Assembly: GCA_027083075.1 (NCBI GenBank)
Contig: JALWQQ010000132.1
Location: 1-5,344 of the forward strand
DNA from: Campylobacteraceae bacterium
Lineage (GTDB): Bacteria; Campylobacterota; Campylobacteria; Campylobacterales; Sulfurovaceae
DNA: 5,344 bases
Reading direction: 5' to 3'
The number at the start of each line of letters is the position of its first letter. Positions within the stretch are counted from its first letter, which is position 1. The position numbers and the translations under genes are program-made. The notes beneath the pieces were generated by a model, which saw only the letters and a program-made list of their open reading frames with translations, was not told where the DNA came from and ran no database searches. Below, one piece after another: positions 1 through 5,344 of this stretch.

Positions 1-710
1 TGTCGTAGTGCTCTATAAGATCGTTAGGATAGGTGACTTTATAGCCATCGTTTGTTTTTTCCAAAGCGATCGGCTCTTTGGTAAGGCTTCGGTAGTTGCC
101 CTCTTTGTCTTGAAAGAAGAGCAGCTCCTTGCCGTTTGGTTTTTTTAGCAAGATTGTATCTTGATTTGCCAAGCGTTGCGTAGAAGCGTCTTTGATAAGC
201 AGTGTAGCTTTGATCGTGCTCTCTTTGTAGATATCGCACACTTTTAGCTTATCGTTATAGACCGCTTGCGCATCCGAGAGTTTGCCGAGATAAATGCGCT
301 CTTTAAGCTCCTCAAAGCCCTTTTCGCAGGCTTCTTTGGCAGAAGTGTAGAGGCTTGAAGCGATCGGCTCTTGGGTGTAGTCTGCTTTGGGGTTTATTTT
401 ACTCTTTAGACTCAGTTTGAAGTTGCCGAAGCTGTTGCTATTCTGTTTGTTTGAAGCGGTGTAAACTCTGGCAAAGTTTAAGAGTTTTTTGCCTCTTATA
501 TCGCTTTGGCTTAGGGTTAAGCTGCCACTGCTAAGATCGATACCCTCTATACTTTTGGACTCGGTTTGAAGCGGTGTGACATAGTAGTGTTTAGCATCGC
601 TTGTATGAGAGCAGGCGTTAAAGAGTAGGGCTGTAAAAAGTACTACAAGTGTACCGATACCTTTGCTTGAGAGTCTAATACCCCCCCCTTGTATGTGCGG
701 TTGTTTTCAT
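1..710 (-). CDS. RHS/YD-repeat-like lipoprotein, N-terminal part, out of frame at a poly-G tract (phase OFF); runs off the left edge
   Basis: Seen: ATG at 710-708 has a ribosome site AAGGGG (722-717) six bases upstream. As written it encodes only MKTTAHTRGGY, then TAG (677-675), because of G8 at 688-681. One frame over there is no stop from 706 to the left edge. Joining the two by one G fewer gives 236 residues in the window: a basic n-region (K2, R8, R12, K16), a hydrophobic stretch about 18-30, and a lipobox FNAC with Cys33 (codon 613-611). The body is hydrophilic. Residues 57-103 (DLSSGSLTLSQSDI, then FARVY and SFGNF) follow the N-terminal pattern of RHS proteins (DUF6531: tG-L-l--tDl, f-R-YnS, fG-gW). 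PNGKELLFF (191-199) and DGYKVTYPN to HYD (221-236) resemble the strands just before YD repeats. Two extra cysteines, C128 and C158, lie between. Inference: an outer-membrane-anchored RHS-type surface protein. The C-terminal payload lies outside the window. No ATG, GTG or TTG could rescue the signal peptide in the current frame. A broken gene or a homopolymer sequencing error is the alternative. Confidence 0.75.
64..78. repeat. 15-bp direct repeat, copy 1 (partner at 358-372)
   Basis: AAGCGATCGGCTCTT occurs identically at 64-78 and 358-372, 294 bases (exactly 98 codons) apart and in the same frame of the lipoprotein gene. Both copies encode EPIA within T-K/Q-E-P-I-A (112-117 and 210-215). This may mark a weak internal protein repeat. 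Confidence 0.5.
358..372. repeat. 15-bp direct repeat, copy 2 (partner at 64-78)
   Basis: Same word as at 64-78 and in frame with it; encodes the first T-Q-E-P-I-A of the lipoprotein. Homology of this length could allow occasional deletion between copies without changing frame, though that is inference. Confidence 0.5.
681..688 (-). repeat. Poly-G tract (G8) inside the start of the lipoprotein gene; probable phase-variation switch
   Basis: Eight C on the plus strand, hence G8 on the coding (minus) strand, covering codons 8-10 after the ATG. G8 leads to TAT TAG. G9 reads through to a TAG about 14 codons further on. G7 and G10 open the frame into the signal peptide and lipobox. Slipped-strand mispairing in runs of about eight or more G is the established phase-variation mechanism in Campylobacter and Helicobacter. 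That it switches here is inference. Confidence 0.75.
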
Positions 711-716
711 CTTCTT

Positions 717-722
717 CCCCTT
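717..722 (-). promoter_or_regulatory. Ribosome binding site of the lipoprotein gene
   Basis: AAGGGG on the minus strand, six bases before ATG 710. It fixes this ATG as the start although the frame it opens is only 11 codons long in the sequence as given, which supports the view that the downstream frame is meant to be reached from here. Confidence 0.6.
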
Positions 723-744
723 GAGATGTTTGTGTTGACGGGTC

Positions 745-750
745 ATTATA
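745..750 (-). promoter_or_regulatory. -10 box TATAAT for the lipoprotein gene
   Basis: The minus strand reads TATAATGAC from 750 to 742, with a T-run just before it and AT-rich DNA upstream. No clear -35 is seen, which is usual for Campylobacterota sigma-70 promoters. Transcription would start near 738, giving a leader of about 28 nt before the ATG at 710. The G tract therefore lies inside the coding region and not between promoter elements, so it should act on translation, not on promoter strength. Confidence 0.55.
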
Positions 751-859
751 AAAAGGAGGGGCTTAAAAGAAAATTAAAGGAGATACAAGGGGGAGTCTTG
801 GTCGATGATTCATATTGTGTGATATTTATCGGCTTTTCAACCGATTTAGCACAAAAAGG

Positions 860-865
860 TATAAT
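860..865 (+). promoter_or_regulatory. -10 box TATAAT for tyrA
   Basis: A perfect TATAAT preceded by GG (AAAGGTATAATGAC), matching the Campylobacter-type -10. Nothing good is found at -35; the nearest candidate is TTTTCA at 834-839 with an over-long 20-base spacer. The start would be near 872, leaving a leader of about 29 nt, too short for an attenuator or riboswitch. Confidence 0.6.
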
Positions 866-887
866 GACAAACATCTTAGGCGGGAAC

Positions 888-893
888 AAGGAG
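888..893 (+). promoter_or_regulatory. Ribosome binding site of tyrA
   Basis: AAGGAG, seven bases before the ATG at 901. The match and spacing are near ideal and decide the tyrA start. Confidence 0.8.
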
Positions 894-900
894 AGCGAAC

Positions 901-1743
901 ATGCGACTAAAGCGTATCGGTATCGTAGGCTTGGGACTTATGGGCGGCTCCGCGGCGTTGGCACTCGAAAAAGAGCTTCCCGAGGCTACATTTATCGGCT
1001 TTGATCATAACATGATGCACTGTAAAGAGGCGATAGAGCGCGGCATCGTATCGCATTGTGTCGAGAACTTAGCGCAACTGAGCGATTGCGATTTGATCAT
1101 CCTTGCGGTACCGGTCGACGCCATCATCACTATTTTGCGTTCGCTTGAGGGTTTACTCTCCAACGAAACGACGGTTGTAGACTTCGGAAGCACCAAAGCA
1201 AAGATCTCTGCTGCCATCCCCGCTTCGATACGTCGTAACGTCGTGACCGCCCATCCGATGGCGGGCACCGAAAAGTTCGGTCCCTCCGCCGCATTGGAGG
1301 ATCTCTATACGGACAAAACGGTTGTTATCTGCGACATCGAAAAGAGCGGCACGCATCAGCGCCATGTTGCCGAAAAACTCTTTACACTCTTAAAGATGCG
1401 CTGCGTCTATATGGATAGCGAAGCACACGACAGACACGCCGCTTACATTTCGCATATGCCGCATGCGGTAAGCTACGCCCTTGCCAACACGGTGATGAGA
1501 CAAGAGGATCGCGAAAGCATCGTTGCACTTGCGGGCGGCGGTTTTAAAGATATGAGTCGCATCGCCAAGTCCAACCCTGCGATGTGGGAAGATATCTTCA
1601 GGCAAAACAAAACGCACCTACTTGAAGCGATCTACGGCTTCGAAAAAGAGCTCAAAGCGTGCCGAAAGATGGTTGAAAATGAAGCGTGGGAAGCGCTCAA
1701 CGACTGGATGCAGCGTGCCAATAGTTTACACGATATTCTCTAA
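901..1743 (+). CDS. tyrA: Prephenate dehydrogenase (tyrosine biosynthesis)
   Basis: Catalyses oxidative decarboxylation of prephenate to 4-hydroxyphenylpyruvate with NAD(P)+, the committed step to tyrosine, in the cytosol. Seen in the 280-residue product: an N-terminal Rossmann fold with GLGLMGG (10-16) and an acidic residue after the second strand (FIGFD, D35), which suggests NAD+ preference; S97 in DFGSTKAK; the catalytic histidine in HPMAGTE (H118); SHMPH (184-188); and the substrate-binding arginine in GGGFKDMSRIAKSNP (R220). These motifs match the well-studied Aquifex aeolicus enzyme. There is no fused chorismate mutase and no C-terminal ACT domain, so feedback control by an ACT domain is not expected. 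ATG 901 is set by AAGGAG and by the immediate Rossmann strand. The gene seems to be transcribed alone from its own promoter, and its stop overlaps that of the convergent neighbour. Confidence 0.95.
   Translation: MRLKRIGIVGLGLMGGSAALALEKELPEATFIGFDHNMMHCKEAIERGIVSHCVENLAQLSDCDLIILAVPVDAIITILRSLEGLLSNETTVVDFGSTKAKISAAIPASIRRNVVTAHPMAGTEKFGPSAALEDLYTDKTVVICDIEKSGTHQRHVAEKLFTLLKMRCVYMDSEAHDRHAAYISHMPHAVSYALANTVMRQEDRESIVALAGGGFKDMSRIAKSNPAMWEDIFRQNKTHLLEAIYGFEKELKACRKMVENEAWEALNDWMQRANSLHDIL
1740..1743. other. Interlocked stop codons of two convergent genes
   Basis: The tyrA stop TAA occupies 1741-1743 and the stop TAG of the leftward gene occupies 1742-1740, so the two genes overlap tail to tail by four bases. 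No intergenic space and no hairpin with a T-run is visible here. Transcripts from either side must run into the other gene before ending. Confidence 0.85.
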
Positions 1744-3632
1744 AGTCTATAACGATAAGTAACGGTCATATCGACGGCTTTACCGATACGCTTTTCAATC
1801 GCCTCTTTGAGCATACGCTTTTGTACGTCATTGAGCGGCGTATCGGCGATCACCTCCAAGCGTAGCGCATCGCGCCCGATGCGATGGATAAGATGCGGCG
1901 CACCCAAACGCACCGATTGCGTACCGACTTGTAGTGTCAGTCGATTAAGCTCACGCTCGATACGCCAATCCTGCTGCATCGCATGAAAAGCGCTATAGAG
2001 AGGGATCGAAACAAGAAGTACCACCGGTAACCATACGGCAATACCGCGCTTTGCCAAATGCCATGGCGAAAAGCCCAGCACCATAAAGGTGAGTGCCGCG
2101 GAGAGGACGATGCCCGCCAAGTTGGTCGCAAAGAGTAAAAACGCCATCGCAAAAGTGTGCCATGCGCCCCAACCCAGTCCGATACCCGCTACCGCGATCG
2201 GCGGCACCAAGGCAACGGCGATCGCAACACCTGCAAGCGAAGAGGCGATCTTTTCGTTATTTTTGACATACGCTGCGGCGATACCCGAAACGATCGCGAC
2301 AAAGAGATCGAGCAGTGTCGGTGCCAAACGCCCTTGCATCTCGGGCGTCAATCGTTCAAAAGGCAAGATCGATGCCAAAAACATAGCGGTACATAGCGTA
2401 GCAAGCACCCCGTAGGCGATCGTCTTGGCACCGGTGCGCATCAACATCGTATCTTGACGCAAAATCCCCATGCTCAGACTTACGATCGGCTGCATTAAAG
2501 GCGCAAGCAACATCGCACCGATGATCACCGAAGCGGAGTTGATAAAAAGCCCCAAAGATGCCAAGAGTGTCGCCAAGATCAGTAGCGTCATAAAGGTGCC
2601 GCTCAGTCGCGCCTCTTCACGTAGCGTGCCGAGTAGCTGCGCATATTCCGTTTCGGCGGCGTGTCGAAAGAGCGGAATGCGGCGATGCAAGGCACTCATG
2701 TTCTCCTCATCACCCGGCAGCTTGTCGAGTTTGACGCTCTCTTTACTCTCTTTGGCATCATTATGGCGCTGCCAAAATAGCTCTCCAACGCTTAAACGCA
2801 ATGCAGACTGCGCCACACGAAATCGCACGGGCGTCTCGCCTGCCTCGGTGCCGTCTATCGTTATGCGCATGGGGTCCTGCGCCTCGATCTCAAACGATTC
2901 GCTACGCAGATAGCCAACCGATTCGGTGAGTGACGATCCGCGCAGTCTCGAAATAAGGGCTTTGAAGAGGTAGCCCGCATACTCTACAAGCGATCGGGGT
3001 GATAGAAAGAGTGCATAGGATTTACCGTCTGCTACACTAAAACTATCGTCGATCAAATGCGAAGCAAAGGTACGGTTACGGTACTCAAGCGCCACGATGC
3101 CGACACAGGAGAGTTTGCGGGTATGCGCTTCGCTTCCGTAACGTACCGTCACCGGCTCGTGACGCAACGATCGCATACGCTGTAGTGTGCGCCACACCAA
3201 GCGCAAGCGAGACAAAATCCCTGCTTGCTTCTCATCGCTTTCGAAACGATCGAGCGGGGGCGCATCGCCCACCACTGCCTCTTGCAAGACGGGCGTATCG
3301 TTACAGTAAAGCAGATCGATCCCCTTCTCGCTCGGCTGCATCGCAAGCGCAATCGCCTCTTCTTTTTTTACCGGCAGATCGAAGGTATAGCGTAGCTCTT
3401 TTTGCTCCGGCAACGGTACGATGCCGAGACTTATGTTTCTTTTTGCACACTGTGCAATCGCATCTTTCAAGGCTGTAAGCGAACCTGAGAGCATCAGATG
3501 CTCCACCTCGTTGAAATCGATCGCCTCAACAGGCACAACGACAATCTCGTCGGGCAGCAGCGACTCGCTTTGAAGCGCTGCAACAAACGCCTCTGCCTCC
3601 TTGGCAAAACCGTAGACTATCTTTCGTGACAC
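1740..3632 (-). CDS. DUF389 (TIGR00341-type) membrane protein with a degenerate lipid-kinase-like N-terminal half
   Basis: 630 residues in two parts. The C-terminal part, about 345-520, is a DUF389 domain: LATLLASLGLFINSASVIIGA continuing to MLLAPLMQPI (353-383), LLDLFVAIVSGIAAA (440-454), LAGVAIAVALVPPIAVAGIG (466-485) and LLFATNLAGI (499-508). About seven hydrophobic spans lie between 345 and 550, followed by a soluble tail of about 80 residues. The N-terminal part, about 1-285, resembles the diacylglycerol-kinase fold: SGSLTALKDAI then ISLGIVPLPEQKELRYTFDLP (49-87) lines up with the GGDGT...lgiiPlGTgNdfa...lp region, and MRITIDGTEAGETP to ALRL (255-280) with the C-terminal beta-sandwich. 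The nucleotide-binding GGDGT and GTGN motifs are gone, so kinase activity is unlikely. A charged linker (291-312) joins the halves. The start is GTG 3632 with a weak G-rich ribosome site; no ATG or TTG lies in frame upstream. The gene follows batD by 71 nt. Function of DUF389 is unknown; transport or envelope sensing is speculation. Confidence 0.85.
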   Translation of the reverse strand: MSRKIVYGFAKEAEAFVAALQSESLLPDEIVVVPVEAIDFNEVEHLMLSGSLTALKDAIAQCAKRNISLGIVPLPEQKELRYTFDLPVKKEEAIALAMQPSEKGIDLLYCNDTPVLQEAVVGDAPPLDRFESDEKQAGILSRLRLVWRTLQRMRSLRHEPVTVRYGSEAHTRKLSCVGIVALEYRNRTFASHLIDDSFSVADGKSYALFLSPRSLVEYAGYLFKALISRLRGSSLTESVGYLRSESFEIEAQDPMRITIDGTEAGETPVRFRVAQSALRLSVGELFWQRHNDAKESKESVKLDKLPGDEENMSALHRRIPLFRHAAETEYAQLLGTLREEARLSGTFMTLLILATLLASLGLFINSASVIIGAMLLAPLMQPIVSLSMGILRQDTMLMRTGAKTIAYGVLATLCTAMFLASILPFERLTPEMQGRLAPTLLDLFVAIVSGIAAAYVKNNEKIASSLAGVAIAVALVPPIAVAGIGLGWGAWHTFAMAFLLFATNLAGIVLSAALTFMVLGFSPWHLAKRGIAVWLPVVLLVSIPLYSAFHAMQQDWRIERELNRLTLQVGTQSVRLGAPHLIHRIGRDALRLEVIADTPLNDVQKRMLKEAIEKRIGKAVDMTVTYRYRL

Positions 3633-3703
3633 CCCATCCCCCGTGAAGATAAATGTATCTGTTTGTGCCGATAGTGTAGCGAAAATTAGATATTTTTTTC
3701 TCC
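3633..3703 (-). other. Short gap between batD and the DUF389 gene
   Basis: 71 bases with an A7 run just after the batD stop (3699-3693) and a small potential hairpin, AGATA/TATCT with a 4-base loop, about 15 bases before the GTG. A G5 run (3642-3638) serves as the only ribosome-site candidate. The hairpin is not followed by a T-run, so this is not a convincing terminator, and the two genes probably share a transcript. Confidence 0.45.
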
Positions 3704-5215
3704 CTACACACGATATCGCATTAAGAGCGCCTTGAGCGCTTTTTTGTCTATCTCGACTTTTTCGCCGCGCTTCTTTGCCATCAGCTTGCGCACCATCGCT
3801 TCGACCTCGGCGTCTTTGCTTACGTGCGGCATCAAAAGGCGTAGCGCTTCATCGCTATCTTTCAGTTCAAAACGCAGCTTCGGCATGCGCTTGCGTAGCG
3901 TTGTCAAAAATGCGCCCAACGCCATGCCCAAGAGTAGTACCGCAAACAACCGATACCACGCCACGCCTCTGCGTTCTGCGATCGTCTCTTTAACGACAGG
4001 TTCTCTCTTTACCGTTTCCCTTGCACTATGAACGATACCCGCCCCTTTCTCCGCCGCACCGTTGGCCTGAGCGGCAGCCGGCGCTTTAACATGCACCTCG
4101 AAAGAGGGGATCGTTAAGGTCTCTAACTTCTGTGTGTCAGGGTTAAAAACCTTGATGCTCCGTTCAGGGATCTTAAAGTCGCGCGATGCGATCATCGCAT
4201 ACTTCTTTGTCCAGACGGAGTAGAGCTTGCCGCCTCTAAGCTCCTTGTGTACCGAAGCATCGTCACTATAGATCGTTACGCCGTCGATCCTGTAGTCGGG
4301 CAACTCGAAGCTCTCCAGATCCCCTTCGCCCTCGATCGTGATCGTTAGGTTACTTGCCTCGTTCGCTTCGATGACGCTTTTGTCGATCTTTGCATCGACC
4401 TTGAATTTTCCTACCAATTCCGCCTCTTTGGGCTTGGGCAAGACCGTGATATCGATCGCTTGCGATTTGATATCGTAAAATTTGGTCGGGTAGGTCAGAA
4501 AGAAGGTAAAGCGGGTTCTATCCATCACACCTACGTGTGCCGCAGCGGGAAGAATCGTAAAGCTCCCTTCATGCTGCGGTATCAGAACATAGCGAAGCTC
4601 TTGGACGGTGTAGTTGCCCTTATGGTAGCTACGCTGTCCCGGTAGCTGTGTCGCGTCAAAACCGTCAAACGGCGGCGGTGCCAATGAGGTCTTGGGCGAG
4701 AGATCGACATCACTACGCACCATCAACGAGAGCGTCAGAACGATCGGTTCGCCTACGTGCGCCTTCGATTTATCACTTTGCATCAACAACTTAAAGGGTG
4801 CATCGACTGTTGCGGGCAACTTACTCTTGACCACCTCGAGATGCAACGGCACCGTTTGGTAGCTTTGGTCATTGACCCGCACCGTAAGCGGCGGGATCGT
4901 CATGCTATGACCCGGTAGAAGCGTAACCGTTACGATCGTGGTTTCATTGATATGCTTTTTATTGTTGACGATACTGACGGTAAATTTATGCTCTTCTCTA
5001 TGCGACAACACTTTAGCATCGCCGATCTTGTGAAGATCGGGGAAAGCGATCTTCTCTCCCGGCAGTCTATCGACGCGTATCACCAGATCGACAGTCGAAC
5101 CCTTTTCTACCTCATTGGCGCTTAGACTTGCCGATACATTTGCCGCCAAGAGCGGCAACGAAACAAGCCACAATGCCCAAAGATAGACAGATAGTGTTTT
5201 ACCACGGTTTAACAT
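3704..5215 (-). CDS. batD: BatD-family protein (MoxR/vWA 'aerotolerance' operon)
   Basis: 503 residues. Seen: a Sec signal peptide (basic LNRGK, hydrophobic 8-24, likely cleavage near LLAA-N26); a long beta-rich periplasmic region about 26-375 made of Ig-like repeats, with the family's recurring VGEPIVLTLSL (154-164) and EANEASNLTITIEGEGDLESF (283-303) patterns; PPFDGFDATQLPG (181-193); an Ala- and charge-rich linker (377-418); one membrane span (421-440) followed by RKR; and a basic cytosolic tail to 503 with a helix-forming region. This is the architecture of BatD (PF13584). Family knowledge: BatD is encoded with MoxR ATPase, a DUF58 protein and the vWA proteins BatA/BatB, and is thought to help assemble or protect envelope complexes under stress; the precise role is unsettled. 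The start ATG 5215 has AAGGAA upstream and overlaps the preceding gene by 17 nt, which implies translational coupling. Confidence 0.88.
   Translation of the reverse strand: MLNRGKTLSVYLWALWLVSLPLLAANVSASLSANEVEKGSTVDLVIRVDRLPGEKIAFPDLHKIGDAKVLSHREEHKFTVSIVNNKKHINETTIVTVTLLPGHSMTIPPLTVRVNDQSYQTVPLHLEVVKSKLPATVDAPFKLLMQSDKSKAHVGEPIVLTLSLMVRSDVDLSPKTSLAPPPFDGFDATQLPGQRSYHKGNYTVQELRYVLIPQHEGSFTILPAAAHVGVMDRTRFTFFLTYPTKFYDIKSQAIDITVLPKPKEAELVGKFKVDAKIDKSVIEANEASNLTITIEGEGDLESFELPDYRIDGVTIYSDDASVHKELRGGKLYSVWTKKYAMIASRDFKIPERSIKVFNPDTQKLETLTIPSFEVHVKAPAAAQANGAAEKGAGIVHSARETVKREPVVKETIAERRGVAWYRLFAVLLLGMALGAFLTTLRKRMPKLRFELKDSDEALRLLMPHVSKDAEVEAMVRKLMAKKRGEKVEIDKKALKALLMRYRV
5199..5215 (-). promoter_or_regulatory. 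17-nt overlap of the upstream gene's end with the batD start
   Basis: The batD ATG (5215-5213) lies inside the last codons of the preceding gene, whose TAA is at 5201-5199. The batD ribosome site AAGGAA sits within the upstream coding sequence. Such overlaps usually couple translation of the two proteins, which would help keep Bat components in fixed ratio. It depends on the frame chosen for the upstream gene; in the other open frame the overlap is 7 nt. Confidence 0.5.
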
Positions 5216-5344
5216 GCTCTTTCCTTTGCGATCTTTTCTCCGGACTCATGCGATAGAGCATCGTCGGAAGTTTTTGCGCTTGCATCTTGCGTAGCAGACG
5301 CTTGAGCTGCTTGTGCGACTTGGGTTTTGTCTTTTTTTGTGTCG
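5199..5344 (-). CDS. C-terminal end of an upstream Bat-operon protein, probably a vWA/TPR protein (BatB/BatC-like); partial
   Basis: The last 47 codons enter from the right edge and stop at TAA 5201-5199, inside batD. The end reads KQLKRLLRKM, then LPTMLYRMSPEK, then EHVKPW. A short basic helix followed by an LLRRKF-like or MLYRM-like tail is a common ending of vWA/TPR Bat proteins, and position just before batD fits that identity. No catalytic or TPR motif lies inside the window, so the name rests on context. An alternative frame, Ala/Gln/Asp-rich and ending at 5209, is also open from the edge, and an A7 run (5338-5332) lies near the entry point. I prefer the frame described here because of its tail, not because the other is excluded. 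Confidence 0.55.
   Translation of the reverse strand, partial: TQKKTKPKSHKQLKRLLRKMQAQKLPTMLYRMSPEKRSQRKEHVKPW

Larger units (their letters stand above)
711..900. other. Divergent intergenic region between the lipoprotein gene and tyrA
   Basis: This 190-base spacer carries both promoters and both ribosome binding sites and no credible gene. An open frame that starts at 663 and crosses into tyrA out of frame is not a gene. A short inverted repeat, ATCGG (828-832) and CCGAT (841-845) with an 8-base loop, lies just upstream of the tyrA -10. It could be an operator half-site pair but is too short to be sure. Confidence 0.6.

Noticed and set aside
39..239. Minus-strand open frame of 66 codons
   Set aside because: It lies inside the lipoprotein gene in another frame; the long frame through 1-706 has the RHS-like motifs.
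735..752. TTGACG at 735-740 as a plus-strand -35 box
   Set aside because: No -10 at the right spacing: the bases 17 downstream are AGGAGG-like. The better signal here is the minus-strand TATAAT.
826..847. Possible terminator hairpin upstream of tyrA
   Set aside because: Only five base pairs with an 8-base loop and no T-run, and it lies just upstream of a perfect -10; kept only as a possible operator.
663..1004. Plus-strand open frame of 113 codons
   Set aside because: It overlaps the poly-G region and the tyrA start out of frame, has low-quality composition, and ends inside tyrA; tyrA has its own promoter and ribosome site.
1005..1617. Minus-strand frames inside tyrA
   Set aside because: Antisense shadows of a clear TyrA frame.
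2089..2913. Plus-strand open frames antisense to the DUF389 gene (up to 147 codons)
   Set aside because: They are shadows of the high-quality coding frame on the minus strand; no ribosome site or family resemblance.
3526..3711. Minus-strand 61-codon frame bridging batD and the DUF389 gene
   Set aside because: Its only coding-like part overlaps the DUF389 N-terminus in the wrong frame, and it lacks a ribosome site.

Overview
The window looks like chromosomal DNA from a Campylobacterota (epsilonproteobacterial) bacterium. The evidence is the gene content (a compact single-domain TyrA, a BatD-type protein and a DUF389 membrane protein), Campylobacter-like TATAAT -10 boxes without clear -35 boxes, tight packing, and a poly-G tract at the start of a surface-protein gene. 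Base composition is moderate rather than AT-rich, which suggests an environmental genus of the Sulfurimonas/Sulfurovum type more than a host-adapted Campylobacter. Genus is an inference only.

Left part (1-710, minus strand): the N-terminal 200-odd codons of a large secreted lipoprotein whose sequence resembles the N-terminal region of RHS/YD-repeat proteins. The gene runs off the left edge. It is out of frame: a run of eight G (minus strand; C8 at 681-688) in codons 8-10 sends the ATG start at 710 into a stop after 11 residues. Removing one G (G7) or adding two (G10) joins start codon, lipoprotein signal peptide and body in one frame. This is the layout of a phase-variable contingency gene caught in the OFF state, and is the most interesting item here.

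Intergenic region (711-900): divergent promoters for this gene and for tyrA. Each -10 is TATAATGAC, in opposite orientations. Each gene has a short leader and a good ribosome binding site.

Middle (901-1743, plus strand): tyrA, prephenate dehydrogenase of tyrosine biosynthesis, complete. Its stop codon interlocks with that of the convergent gene that follows.

Right part (1740-5344, minus strand): three genes read leftwards, apparently as one operon. They are the 3' end of a gene that is probably a Bat-type (vWA/TPR) protein, then batD (signal peptide, beta-rich periplasmic region, one membrane span, cytosolic tail), overlapping it by 17 nt, and then, after a 71-nt gap, a 630-residue protein. 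That protein fuses a degenerate lipid-kinase-like N-terminal half to a DUF389 polytopic membrane domain. The Bat genes belong to the MoxR/vWA cell-envelope system; the role of the DUF389 fusion is unknown.

No tRNA, rRNA, CRISPR array, insertion sequence or clear rho-independent terminator was seen.
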